Below, one piece after another: positions 16,505 through 25,606 of a stretch of 52,079 bases of DNA. The notes under the pieces were generated by a model. It was not told the DNA's origin, searched no databases, and worked only from the letters and a program-made list of their open reading frames with translations. The stretch's first letter is position 1; each line of letters starts with the position of its first letter. The DNA is taken from contig DYKX01000002.1 in the NCBI GenBank assembly GCA_020722375.1, positions 1 to 52,079 of the forward strand, in the 5' to 3' direction. A program made the translations under genes and the position numbers. The stretch is from Anaerolinea thermophila (GTDB lineage Bacteria > Chloroflexota > Anaerolineae > Anaerolineales > Villigracilaceae).

Positions 16505-17350
16505 ATGAGAGACCTGCTTTCCCGTTCATTACAGACAACGATCATATTTCTGGTGGTAGGGGGAATCCTGGCGCTGGCTTTTGGCGGCTACTTCAGTTCC
16601 GCCTCCAACTGGTTCACTGGCTCGCTCGTTGACATTCAAAGTTGGTTTTCCACGCGCTATGTTGCCATTCAGGATTTTTTCGCCGCGCCGCGTGACGTGG
16701 CCTCCCTGCGTCAGCGGAACGCCGAACTGGAATCGGAGAACGCGGCCTTGCGCGCACAAGTCATCGAACTATCGGAGCGCGCCAGCCAGGTGGACACCCT
16801 CGCCGCGCTCGTGGACTACTCGCGGGCCAACCCCGAATCGAGTTACGTCGCGGCGGACGTGATCGGGCGGGACCCGAGTCCGTTTTTGCATTACATCATC
16901 ATCAACCGCGGCTCGAACGACGGCCTCCTGCGCGGCATGCCCGTCATCACCGAGCAGGGTCTCGTTGGCCGCGTGGACGCGGTCATCGCGGACGCGGCCC
17001 GCATCCAGTTGATCACCGACCCCGTGTCAGCGATCAACGTCCACCTGCAAAACTCGGACATCGAGGCAATCCTGAGCGGGTCTGTCACCGGCGATCTTTC
17101 TCTGAACCTGATTCCGCAGGATGTGACCATCGAGGATGGCGATCTCGTCCTGACGTCGGGGCTGGGAGGCGGCTACCCGACCGACCTGATCATCGGGCAG
17201 GTGACCAACATCCGTAAGCGCGAAGCAGACCTCTTCCAGCAGGCGTCCGTCCAGCCGGCCGTCGATTTTTCGCGACTCGCCATCGTCCTCATCATTACCA
17301 ACTTCCGTCCCGTCAACATCGAGTCGCTGATCCCCACCGTTACGCCCTAA
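16505..17350 (+). CDS. mreC: rod-shape protein MreC
   Basis: 281 residues. One N-terminal transmembrane helix (about 12-32), then a coiled coil (about 65-100, LRQRNAELESENAALRAQ), then the beta-domain region with GMPVITEQGLVGRVD and LVLTSGLGGGYPTDLIIG. It is an outer-face scaffold that links MreB to the transpeptidase PBP2. It starts 17 bases after mreB. Confidence 0.93.
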   Translation: MRDLLSRSLQTTIIFLVVGGILALAFGGYFSSASNWFTGSLVDIQSWFSTRYVAIQDFFAAPRDVASLRQRNAELESENAALRAQVIELSERASQVDTLAALVDYSRANPESSYVAADVIGRDPSPFLHYIIINRGSNDGLLRGMPVITEQGLVGRVDAVIADAARIQLITDPVSAINVHLQNSDIEAILSGSVTGDLSLNLIPQDVTIEDGDLVLTSGLGGGYPTDLIIGQVTNIRKREADLFQQASVQPAVDFSRLAIVLIITNFRPVNIESLIPTVTP

Positions 17351-17354
17351 TCCT

Positions 17355-17855
17355 ATGCGCCATCTTGTTGCTTTTCCCATTTTGGCGCTGGCTGTCATTT
17401 TGCAATCTGCCGTCGTCAGCCGCATTTCTCTCCTGGCCGGTTACGCCGACCTGACGTTGGTCATTGTCATCGCCTGGGCGCTCCAGGAGGGCGTGGAGAC
17501 TGCCTGGCACTGGGCTGTACTCGCCGGGGCAATGGTGGCAATTGTCACGGGTCTGCCATGGATAGTTCCTTTTGCCGTGTTTTTGGCGGCCGTTTTCATT
17601 GCCAAGGCGCTGCAAAAAAGGATCTGGCAGGCCCCCCTGATTGCCATGTTTACGGTCACATTTCTCGCGTCCGTGTTCTCGCATTTGCTCACGTTCATCA
17701 CAATCAACTTAACCGGAGGGTCCCTTCCCGTCGGCGATACGTTCAGCCTGGTAACCCTGCCGAGCATGTTGCTGAATTTATTATTGGCAATTCCTGTATT
17801 CTGGTTAATACGTGACCTGGCACAATGGGTCAACCCTGTCGAGGAGGAAGATTGA
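17355..17855 (+). CDS. mreD: rod-shape protein MreD
   Basis: 166 residues, almost all membrane, about five helices, no catalytic motif. Identity rests on position between mreC and mrdA, on length, and on the MreD-like layout (short N-terminal helix, QSAVVSRISLLAGYADLTLVIVIAW). It overlaps the start of the next gene by four bases. Confidence 0.88.
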   Translation: MRHLVAFPILALAVILQSAVVSRISLLAGYADLTLVIVIAWALQEGVETAWHWAVLAGAMVAIVTGLPWIVPFAVFLAAVFIAKALQKRIWQAPLIAMFTVTFLASVFSHLLTFITINLTGGSLPVGDTFSLVTLPSMLLNLLLAIPVFWLIRDLAQWVNPVEEED

Positions 17856-20044
17856 GTTCTGGTCCCGTTTCCCAACCCATGCTGGAACCACGGCGCATGT
17901 TGATCGTCTACGCGGTGGTGGCGGGGGTGCTTTTTCTGTTGATCTCGCGCCTGATCACCTTACAGGTGGTGCAAAATGCAGACTGGCTGGCGCAGGCGGT
18001 GGAAAATTACACCACCAGCATCAGCGAGCCCGCGCCGCGCGGCATCATCTATGACCGAAACGGTTATGTTTTGGCGCGCAACGTTGCTTCTTACAATATC
18101 GTAATCACTCCCGCAGAACTTCCAGACGACGATGCGGATATCCAAAGCATTTATCGTGAGTTGTCGACGCTGATCGATGTCCCTGTCAATCAGGGCACGG
18201 TGGAAGAGGCGAAACTCTTCGCGGCCTGCGTGGAAGGCCCGGGCATCGCGCAGTTGGTGGAATTGGGAGACTCGAACTCCCCATATACTCCCGTCAAAGT
18301 GAAATGCTATGTAGACGAAACGACGGCACGCATCGTGAACGAGCGCGCCATGGACTGGCCCGGCGTTTCAGTGGAAGTGGAACCGATTCGCGACTACCCG
18401 ACCGGGTCTCTGACCTCCAACGTGATCGGGTTCCTTGGGCCGATTCCCGCCGCGCTGGAGGCAGACTACCGCGCACGCGGATTCGTCCCCGGGCGGGATA
18501 AAGTGGGCTATGCCGGCGTGGAACTCTCGCTGGACGAAATTCTCTCTGGCACGAACGGCACGCGCATCATTCAGGAGGATGTGGCCGGGAAGGAATTACG
18601 CAACCTCGAACCACCCGTCGCGGCCGTCCCGGGGCACAACGTCATCCTGACGATTGATACGCGTCTCCAGTCCGCGGCGGAGGCGGCGCTGGTCAACGAG
18701 ATCAAGGAGTGGAACACGTGGTTCGGAGAGGAGCGCATCTCGAGCGGCGTCGTCATTGCCATGAACCCCAAGACTGGCGAAATCATGGCGATGGTCACCT
18801 ATCCAACTTACGAAAACAACCGCATGTCGCGCTTCATCCCAGGCTACTATTACGAGCAACTCAGCCAGGATCCGCGCAAACCGCTTTTGAACAACGCCAT
18901 CTCCAGCGAATTCCCGCCAGGCTCGACGTTTAAATTGTCCACAGCCACCGGCGCGCTCAACGAGGGCGTGGTCACGCTCGACAAGATTATCGAGGCGCCC
19001 GGCAGGTTGGTGATCACTGAAAAATTCGCAGCCAACGAAGCGGGGATCGAACGTCCCTTCGTGGACTGGACCTACAACCTGAACGGCGTGATCAACGAGG
19101 AAGGCTTCAAGACCATTGACTTCCTGCACTGCATCGCCTATTCGTCCAACGTCTGTTTCTATAAATTGGGAGGCGGCTACAAAGATGAAATTCCACAGGG
19201 ATTGGGCATCGAGCGCCTGCGGGAATATGCCCGCGCCATCGGCTACGACCAGCCTTCGGGCATTGCCCTGCCAGCCGAACAAGGCGGATTGATCCCCACC
19301 CCGCAATGGAAACGTATCAACAAGGGCGAGAACTGGTCCACAGGCGACACATATATCGCCAGCGTGGGGCAAGGCTACGTCCTCGCCACACCGTTGCAGG
19401 TACTTATGTCGGGCGCGACCATCGCGAATGATGGAAAATTGATGCAACCCACCATTGTCCGCGAGGTGCAGGACGCCGAGGGGAATGTGGTGGAAAAATG
19501 GTATGACCCGACCACGTTCCTGGTCACGGATTCAAAGACAAGCCCGGCCAGTTACCAGATCTCGCCGTTCAACCCCACGATGAAATGGGACATTACACAG
19601 ACACCACTGATCCGCGATTACATCTGTGAAGGTCCCTATTGCACAGAAACAGACAACTTCAAGACCGTGAGTCCGTTCGTTGTGGAGAAAGTGCAGGAGG
19701 GAATGCGCCTGGCCGTCATTGACAACCAGGGCGGCATCCATCGCGGCACGTTGAACAAGGTCTTCGGCGACCCTGTCAAATTCCCGATTGCCATTGCGGG
19801 AAAAACAGGCACTGCCGAGTATTGCGACAACGTGGCGCTGGCCGCCAATCGCTGTCGGTTTGGCGCCTGGCCCACCCACGCGTGGACATTGGCCTATGCC
19901 CCCTTCGAAGACCCCGAGATCATCATCCTGGCGTTTGCCTATAACGGCGGCGAAGGCGCGTCCGTGGCGGCGCCCATCGTGGCGCGTGTCATGCAGGCCT
20001 ATTTCGAGATCAAAGCCATTGACCTGGCCGCAGGCGGCGGATGA
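17852..20044 (+). CDS. mrdA: penicillin-binding protein 2 (transpeptidase)
   Basis: Elongation-specific peptidoglycan transpeptidase, 730 residues. N-terminal membrane anchor (about 17-40), dimerisation domain with RGIIYDRNG, then the transpeptidase with SxxK at S358-K361 (PPGSTFK), SSN at 431-433 and KTG at 651-653. The start is TTG 17852-17854, four bases after AGGAGGAAGA, and it overlaps the mreD stop (TTGA). The alternatives are ATG 17,879 or an upstream frame with no ribosome site. A loop with paired cysteines lies before the KTG (YICEGPYC, residues 590-597). Confidence 0.93.
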   Translation: MSSGPVSQPMLEPRRMLIVYAVVAGVLFLLISRLITLQVVQNADWLAQAVENYTTSISEPAPRGIIYDRNGYVLARNVASYNIVITPAELPDDDADIQSIYRELSTLIDVPVNQGTVEEAKLFAACVEGPGIAQLVELGDSNSPYTPVKVKCYVDETTARIVNERAMDWPGVSVEVEPIRDYPTGSLTSNVIGFLGPIPAALEADYRARGFVPGRDKVGYAGVELSLDEILSGTNGTRIIQEDVAGKELRNLEPPVAAVPGHNVILTIDTRLQSAAEAALVNEIKEWNTWFGEERISSGVVIAMNPKTGEIMAMVTYPTYENNRMSRFIPGYYYEQLSQDPRKPLLNNAISSEFPPGSTFKLSTATGALNEGVVTLDKIIEAPGRLVITEKFAANEAGIERPFVDWTYNLNGVINEEGFKTIDFLHCIAYSSNVCFYKLGGGYKDEIPQGLGIERLREYARAIGYDQPSGIALPAEQGGLIPTPQWKRINKGENWSTGDTYIASVGQGYVLATPLQVLMSGATIANDGKLMQPTIVREVQDAEGNVVEKWYDPTTFLVTDSKTSPASYQISPFNPTMKWDITQTPLIRDYICEGPYCTETDNFKTVSPFVVEKVQEGMRLAVIDNQGGIHRGTLNKVFGDPVKFPIAIAGKTGTAEYCDNVALAANRCRFGAWPTHAWTLAYAPFEDPEIIILAFAYNGGEGASVAAPIVARVMQAYFEIKAIDLAAGGG

Positions 20045-20054
20045 TGGGACATGC

Positions 20055-20060
20055 TATAAT
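20055..20060 (+). promoter_or_regulatory. -10 element of the min operon
   Basis: TATAAT 43 bases before the minC ATG and just after the mrdA stop. No good -35. It implies that min genes can be transcribed apart from the mre genes. Confidence 0.5.
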
Positions 20061-20102
20061 TCGCCCGTTGACCCGGGAAAATCCCTGCACAGGGAAATTT
20101 GA

Positions 20103-20789
20103 ATGAGCGATTCCGATTCCCTGATTCAGATCAAAGGTTTGCGCGACGGCCTGCTCGTCTCCCTCGGAAATGCTCCGTGGGAGGAGTTGCGAACCGCGCT
20201 GATGGAGCAGATCGAAGCGCGCGGCTCTTTTTTTCGAGGAGCGCGCGTTGCCATTGATGTTGGCAGTCGGATCTTCCACGTCAACGAACTGTCCGACCTG
20301 CGCGACAGCCTGTCGGAACAGGGCGTGAACCTTTGGGCGGTGGTGAGCGAATCTCCCACGACGGAGAAAACCGCTCAACTGCTCGGACTGGCGACGCGTA
20401 TTTCGAAACCGCGCCCACAGGAGATGACGCGTCCGCCTGCAGAGGAAGTGGGCGAGGGCGCGGCAATGTGGGTCGGGCGGACGCTCCGCTCGGGGACGCG
20501 CATCGAGTCCCCTGGCAACATCGTTGTGATGGGAGACGTGAACCCTGGAGCGGAAGTGATCGCCAACGGGAACGTTCTTGTTTGGGGGCGGGTGCGCGGA
20601 CTCGTCCACGCGGGGGCGGCAGGCGACGCGTCCGCGTGCGTGTGCGGGCTGGACCTGTCAGCGGCGCAAATCCGCATCGGAGGCGCGGCCGCCACCCCGT
20701 CGAAAAGAAGCGGCGAAGCACGTCCCGAAAAATATTTTTTGGCAGATGGAATCATCCAATCGGAAACATGGCAGGCGAATCAATCTTAA
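20103..20789 (+). CDS. minC: septum site-determining protein MinC
   Basis: FtsZ assembly inhibitor that blocks polar division. 228 residues: N-terminal FtsZ-binding domain (1-100), a linker rich in Pro and Glu, then the C-terminal beta-helix that binds MinD (RTLRSGTRIESPGNIVVMGDVNPGAEVIANGNVLVWGRVRG, GAAGDASACV). First of minC-minD-minE, just after the elongasome genes. Confidence 0.93.
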   Translation: MSDSDSLIQIKGLRDGLLVSLGNAPWEELRTALMEQIEARGSFFRGARVAIDVGSRIFHVNELSDLRDSLSEQGVNLWAVVSESPTTEKTAQLLGLATRISKPRPQEMTRPPAEEVGEGAAMWVGRTLRSGTRIESPGNIVVMGDVNPGAEVIANGNVLVWGRVRGLVHAGAAGDASACVCGLDLSAAQIRIGGAAATPSKRSGEARPEKYFLADGIIQSETWQANQS

Positions 20790-20797
20790 GGTGAATC

Positions 20798-21592
20798 ATG
20801 GGCGCACAAGTCATTACGATCACATCTGGAAAAGGCGGCGTGGGCAAGACTACTGCGGTCGCGAACCTGGCCGTGGCGCTTGCCGCGGACGGGGCCCGCG
20901 TCGCATGCATTGACGGGGATATTGGCCTGCGAAATCTCGATGTGGTGATGGGACTCGAAAACCGAATCGTGTACGATGTGGTGGACGTGATCGAGGGGCG
21001 CTGCCGATTGCGGCAGGCCATGATCCGCGACAAGCGACTGCCCGATCTGTATCTCATCCCTGCCGCGCAGACGCGTGACAAGTCCGCCGTGACGCCATCC
21101 GACATGGTGCGGTTGTGCAACGAGTTGCGCAGTGAAGTGGACTGGGTGTTGATCGATTCGCCCGCGGGCATCGAACGCGGCTTCAAAAATTCCATCGCCG
21201 CGGCGGACCGCGTGCTGGTGCTGACCAACCCCGAAGTCTCGGCGGTACGAGACGCGGACCGCGTCATCGGCATTCTGGAGGCCGAGGAAAAGGGGACGCC
21301 CTCGTTGATCATCAATCGTCTCAATCCCGTAATGGTGAGGCAACACGATATGCTTTCGGCGGATGATGTGCTCGACTTGCTGGCGATCAAGTTGATCGGT
21401 GTCGTGCCCGAGGACGAGGGCGTGATCGTCGGGACGAATCGCGGCAACCCGGTAGCGCTCGACCCAAAGAGCCGCGCGGGACAGGCCTTCCGCAATATTG
21501 CCAAACGGCTGAAGGGCGAGGATGCGCCCTTGATGGATTTGGAAGCGGGCAACGGTCTGTGGGCGCGCCTGACGAAGTTAGGGAGGAAGTGA
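20798..21592 (+). CDS. minD: septum site-determining protein MinD
   Basis: ParA-type membrane ATPase that carries MinC. 264 residues. Deviant Walker A GKGGVGKTT at 11-19, then DGDIGLRNLDVVMGLENRIVYDVVDV and DWVLIDSPAGIE. It ends in a short amphipathic membrane helix (LWARLTKLGRK). Eight bases after minC. The TGA stop shares its A with the minE ATG. Confidence 0.96.
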   Translation: MGAQVITITSGKGGVGKTTAVANLAVALAADGARVACIDGDIGLRNLDVVMGLENRIVYDVVDVIEGRCRLRQAMIRDKRLPDLYLIPAAQTRDKSAVTPSDMVRLCNELRSEVDWVLIDSPAGIERGFKNSIAAADRVLVLTNPEVSAVRDADRVIGILEAEEKGTPSLIINRLNPVMVRQHDMLSADDVLDLLAIKLIGVVPEDEGVIVGTNRGNPVALDPKSRAGQAFRNIAKRLKGEDAPLMDLEAGNGLWARLTKLGRK

Positions 21593-21846
21593 TGTTCAAT
21601 TTCTTGAAACCAAAACGAAGCGCCGCCAGCGCCAAAGAGCGATTGCAGTTGGTCCTGATCCATGACCGCACCGACCTGACAGCGGGCGAATTGGACGCGC
21701 TGAAAGACGACCTGCTGGACGTTATCTCGAAGCACGTGGACATCGAGCCAGATAAAGTACGCATCGGACTGGAACGCGACGGGCGTTCGCAGCGACTGGT
21801 GGCCGACATTCCCCTCAGGAGCACGGTGCGTAGCCGCGGTGGATAG
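21592..21846 (+). CDS. minE: cell division topological factor MinE
   Basis: 84 residues, normal length. It begins MFNFLKPK, the membrane-targeting helix, followed by AKERLQLVLIHDR, the MinD-stimulating strand, and a C-terminal dimer domain. GGGAGG lies before the ATG, which overlaps the minD stop by one base. Drives release of MinD from the membrane. Confidence 0.93.
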   Translation: MFNFLKPKRSAASAKERLQLVLIHDRTDLTAGELDALKDDLLDVISKHVDIEPDKVRIGLERDGRSQRLVADIPLRSTVRSRGG

Positions 21847-21849
21847 TGA

Positions 21850-22950
21850 ATGGCTCGCGGAATTTCATGGCGTCATTTTGATTTCTGGTTGTTGGGCGTG
21901 ATCATCCTCGCCATTGCGTTTGGCGTGGCGATGATCCGCTCTGCCATCGCAGGCAACGCCGAGATCGAACAATCGGTGACGCGCCAGATCCAATTCGCGT
22001 TCATCGGGCTGGTGGTCATTTTTCTGGTGGCGGGCATTGATTACCGCTACTGGACCGCGCTTTACATCCCGATGTACATTGTGATGATGATCCTGCTCAT
22101 CATGATCTACATTAGCGCCCAGCCGCAATTCGGCGCGGCGCGTTGGTTCCAAATCGCAGGTCTGTTCATCCAGCCCACGGAACTGGCCAAGGTGGTGGAG
22201 GTGGTGATTCTGGCGCGCTATTTCGAGTTGACGAAGGATAATCCGCGCGACCTGAACTGGATTCTCGGAAGCCTGGCCTGGGTTTGGGGGCTCGCCATCT
22301 GGATTTTGCTCCAACCCAACCTGAGCAACGTCATCGTGATGATGGTCATCTGGGCCGCAATGATCTGGGTCAACGGAATTCAGATCAAGCATTTGCTCTG
22401 GGGCGCGCTGATTGGAATCATTGGGGTTGGCGTTGCCTTTCCTTTCCTTGAGCCATATCAGCGTGACCGCGTCTTGACCTTTTTATTTCCCGATGCAAAC
22501 GCTACATACGGCGCAACGTACAACGTGCAACAGGCATTGGTCGCCATCGGCTCGGGCGGATTGCTCGGGCAGGGATACGGTCACGGGACACAGGTACAAT
22601 TGCGCTTCCTCAAGGTCCGCCATACCGACTTCATCTTTTCCGCCATCTCGGAGGAGTTCGGCATGATCGGCGCGGGACTGGTGCTTTTCATTTTGATTTT
22701 CATCGTCTGGCGCTGCCTGCGAGCCGCGCACCTCGCCAAGGACCTTACGGGTGCGATGATCGGTTATGGAATCGCCGTCTTGATCTTCTTTCAGGGCGCG
22801 GTCAACATCAGCGTGAACATGAATATCATCCCCGTTTCTGGACTGCCGCTTCCATTCATCAGTTATGGCGGATCGGGTCTCGTCTCGCTCATGCTTGGCA
22901 TCGGGCTGGTGGAAAGTGTGATACTACGACATCGGCAAATGGAGTTCTGA
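21850..22950 (+). CDS. rodA: RodA/FtsW family peptidoglycan glycosyltransferase
   Basis: SEDS polymerase of 366 residues with about ten transmembrane helices. Family blocks: GAARWFQIAGLFIQPTELAK, KVRHTDFIFSAISEEFG, NIIPVSGLPLPFISYGGSGL. The conserved WFQI...PTELAK and SYGGS motifs separate it from lipid transporters. The mre/mrdA context favours RodA over FtsW, though it follows minE by only three bases. Confidence 0.9.
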   Translation: MARGISWRHFDFWLLGVIILAIAFGVAMIRSAIAGNAEIEQSVTRQIQFAFIGLVVIFLVAGIDYRYWTALYIPMYIVMMILLIMIYISAQPQFGAARWFQIAGLFIQPTELAKVVEVVILARYFELTKDNPRDLNWILGSLAWVWGLAIWILLQPNLSNVIVMMVIWAAMIWVNGIQIKHLLWGALIGIIGVGVAFPFLEPYQRDRVLTFLFPDANATYGATYNVQQALVAIGSGGLLGQGYGHGTQVQLRFLKVRHTDFIFSAISEEFGMIGAGLVLFILIFIVWRCLRAAHLAKDLTGAMIGYGIAVLIFFQGAVNISVNMNIIPVSGLPLPFISYGGSGLVSLMLGIGLVESVILRHRQMEF

Positions 22951-22997
22951 GGCAATAAGACGCCTCAACGTGAATTTCGCAAACAGGAGTAAATCCT

Positions 22998-24479
22998 TTG
23001 ATCACCAAACCCATTCGCACCCGCTTCGCCCCCTCCCCTACAGGACGTATGCACATCGGCAACGCGCGTTCGGCGCTCTACCCGTTCCTGCTTGCGCGCC
23101 GCATGGGCGGCAAGTTCATCCTCCGCATCGAAGACACCGACCAGAAGCGTTACGAGCCTGGCGCCGAACAGGAATTGATTGACGGCCTGCATTGGCTCGG
23201 CCTGCATTACGATGAAGGCCCCGATATCGGCGGACCGCATGGACCGTACCGCCAATCCGAACGGCGGGCGATCTACCACGAGCACGCCTGGAAATTGGTG
23301 GAACTCGGCAAAGCCTTCCCCTGCTTCTGCACCCCTGACCGCCTGGAAAAAGTGCGGCAGGAACAGATGAAAAACAAACAAAACCCGCGATACGACGGAA
23401 CCTGCCGCCTCCTCGCGCCCGAGGAAGCGCGCCGCCGCGTGAACGCGGGGGAGAAATACGTCATCCGCTTCAAAATGCCAAAGGACGGTTCGATCACCAC
23501 CACCGACCTCCTGCGCGGCTCCATCACCACCGAAAATTCCGCCCTCGATGATTCCGTCCTCCTGAAATCCGACGGCCTGCCCACCTATCACCTTGCCGCG
23601 ATGGTGGACGATCACCTGATGGGCATCACACACGTCATCCGCGGCTCCGAGTGGCTGCCCTCCATGCCGTTGCACATTCACGTCATCCGCGCTTTCGGCT
23701 GGGAGGAGCCCATCTTCGCGCATCTCTCCGTCTTCCTCAAACCCAGCGGCAAGGGCAAGATGAGCAAGCGCGACCGCGCCGAAGCCATGAAGGACGGCCA
23801 CTCCATTTTCCTCGGCGATATGAAAGAACTCGGCTACACCCCCGAAGGCGTCCTCAATTGGATCGCGCTCATGGGCTGGGGCGTGGCGGAGGATGATGTG
23901 ATGACCCTCGACCAGATGGTGAAGCGATTCAACATCGACAACCTGACGCCCTCGCCCGCCGCGATCAACTTCCAAAAACTGGATCACTTCAACGGGACGC
24001 ACATCCGCCTCCTCCCGACCGAGGAACTGGCCGCGCGTATCAAGCCATACTTCCTCGCTGACGGCCTCAAAGTGGAGGATGACACTCTGCTGAAAATCAC
24101 CCCGCTCCTCCGCGAGCGCCTCGTCACCCTGGACGATTGTCTCGCGTTTGGCGCGTTCTTCTTCCGCGAGAGCGTCCAGCCGAACGCGGAGGAGTTGGTC
24201 GCCAAGGGATTGGACGCGAAACAATCGGCGGAGGTCGCTCGAAGGGCGTACCAGATCCTTTCCGCGCTGCCCGACCTCAGTCACGCGCGAGCCGAGCCGC
24301 CGATGCGCGCCTACGTCGAAGAATCGGGCCTCAGTCCCAATCAGGTCTTTGGTATCGTCCGCGTCGCAGTGACGGGACAAAAGGTCAGCCCGCCGCTGTT
24401 CGAGAGTATGGAGATCATCGGGAAAGAAAAAGTACTGGAACGGCTGGAGAAGGCCGCGCAGATGCTGGAAACGATGTAA
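22998..24479 (+). CDS. gltX: glutamyl-tRNA synthetase
   Basis: 493 residues, class I. APSPTGRMHIGNAR with the HIGH equivalent at 19-22, KMSKR at 254-258 followed by D, and a C-terminal anticodon-binding helical domain. The start is TTG 22998, with a GGAG site at 22986-22989. Last gene of the plus-strand block, with its own terminator. Together with glnS at 6498 it covers glutamate and glutamine charging. Confidence 0.95.
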   Translation: MITKPIRTRFAPSPTGRMHIGNARSALYPFLLARRMGGKFILRIEDTDQKRYEPGAEQELIDGLHWLGLHYDEGPDIGGPHGPYRQSERRAIYHEHAWKLVELGKAFPCFCTPDRLEKVRQEQMKNKQNPRYDGTCRLLAPEEARRRVNAGEKYVIRFKMPKDGSITTTDLLRGSITTENSALDDSVLLKSDGLPTYHLAAMVDDHLMGITHVIRGSEWLPSMPLHIHVIRAFGWEEPIFAHLSVFLKPSGKGKMSKRDRAEAMKDGHSIFLGDMKELGYTPEGVLNWIALMGWGVAEDDVMTLDQMVKRFNIDNLTPSPAAINFQKLDHFNGTHIRLLPTEELAARIKPYFLADGLKVEDDTLLKITPLLRERLVTLDDCLAFGAFFFRESVQPNAEELVAKGLDAKQSAEVARRAYQILSALPDLSHARAEPPMRAYVEESGLSPNQVFGIVRVAVTGQKVSPPLFESMEIIGKEKVLERLEKAAQMLETM

Positions 24480-24484
24480 AGAAA

Positions 24485-24515
24485 CTGGCTCCCTTTCGGG
24501 AGCCAGAATTTTTAT
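24485..24515 (+). terminator. terminator of gltX
   Basis: 9-bp perfect hairpin CTGGCTCCC / GGGAGCCAG with a TTTC loop, then AATTTTTATT. It ends at the stop of the convergent gene. Confidence 0.85.
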
Positions 24516-25537
24516 TGCTTCGGCCAGATGGCCAGTTCGAGCGTGATGCGTTCGAAGTAACTTTTATCGGGCAGGTTGCCGCGGCCATACTCGAGGTCCA
24601 CCACGGTGGCGAGGAGTTGGAGGGTGGCGGTTTCGAGCACCACTTGTCCCTGCGGCTGAATCAGGACCAGTTCGCCTTTGGCCTCCAGCCGTGCGCGGAT
24701 GTTCGGGTCGGCGTATGCGTGCGCGCTCATCAGGACTTTGGTGGCGGTCTTGATGTCGTTCTTGTCGAACAGCCAGATCTCGACGGCGGTCACTTTCTTG
24801 GGCTCACCCACCCCCATGGTCTCAGAGACACCCACGCCGTATTCGCCGAGGAATTCACCCGCTGGCGAATCGATGCTGAACGACTCGTCGTACAGGTCAT
24901 CGCCCAGAACGTAGGTGGTCATGTTTTGCGTAATGGGCTTGGCCAGGCCAAGACCTGTAAAATCGGTTTTCTCCACCGAACGATTGATCTGCTGCGCTTG
25001 CTGTGCCGCGGAGACTTCTCCTGTTGCGGGTCGTTTCGCAAAGAGAGGTTTGAGCAGGTATAAATAGACCGCGCCGCCAATGACGCCCAATGCAAGAATG
25101 GAACCGACAAGCCAGACCCAGGGGCTGACTGGGCTCGATGGTGTTGCCGCGGGTTCTTCAGCGGCTGAAGTCGGCGGGGGTGTATCGGGAGAGGCAGGGA
25201 TGGGGCCGAGCTGACTTTCGATCGCCGCCCGAAAATCCTCTACGGCATTTCGTCGCGAGCCTGGGTTATCTTCAACTGCCTGGAGAAGGGCTGGGGCGTT
25301 TGGCCCGAGATCGGCCCAACGCTGGAGCGCCAGTCCCACATCCTTGTTAAGACGATACGAATCCACTGCCATGCGCAGGTATTCCTCCTGATAGCGTTGA
25401 CTCAGGATTTTGGGCACAGCGTCTGTGTATTGCACTGGCCATAGTACCCAACCTACCAACAGGCCAAGGGCCAATCCAAGGACAACGCCTGTGATCGCGG
25501 CAACTCGAGGGGTCTTGAAAAATTCAGGAAGGCGCAT
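24512..25537 (-). CDS. two-helix membrane protein, unknown function
   Basis: 341 residues. One transmembrane helix at the N-terminus (about 13-35), then a helical domain, a Pro/Ala/Ser-rich linker, a second helix (about residues 140-162) and a soluble C-terminal half rich in beta structure. No catalytic motif is recognised. The ATG 25535-25537 follows AAGGAG. A TTGGCG-17-TATAAT promoter (25589-25594, 25566-25571) reads into it. Possibly a conserved Anaerolineae surface or scaffold protein (inference). Confidence 0.65.
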   Translation of the reverse strand: MRLPEFFKTPRVAAITGVVLGLALGLLVGWVLWPVQYTDAVPKILSQRYQEEYLRMAVDSYRLNKDVGLALQRWADLGPNAPALLQAVEDNPGSRRNAVEDFRAAIESQLGPIPASPDTPPPTSAAEEPAATPSSPVSPWVWLVGSILALGVIGGAVYLYLLKPLFAKRPATGEVSAAQQAQQINRSVEKTDFTGLGLAKPITQNMTTYVLGDDLYDESFSIDSPAGEFLGEYGVGVSETMGVGEPKKVTAVEIWLFDKNDIKTATKVLMSAHAYADPNIRARLEAKGELVLIQPQGQVVLETATLQLLATVVDLEYGRGNLPDKSYFERITLELAIWPKQ

Positions 25538-25565
25538 ACCTCGCTCCTTATTCGTTGATACTTCC

Positions 25566-25594
25566 ATTATACAGTTTCCTGCCCAAACCGCCAA
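25566..25594 (-). promoter_or_regulatory. promoter of the two-helix membrane protein
   Basis: -35 TTGGCG (25589-25594), 17-base spacer, -10 TATAAT (25566-25571), with a leader of about 25 bases holding AAGGAG. Confidence 0.6.
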
Positions 25595-25606
25595 CGTACA
25601 AAGGGA

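Noticed and set aside
22965-24380. 471-codon open frame on the minus strand
   Set aside because: Antisense to gltX, with no motif; the plus-strand gene has intact HIGH and KMSKR.
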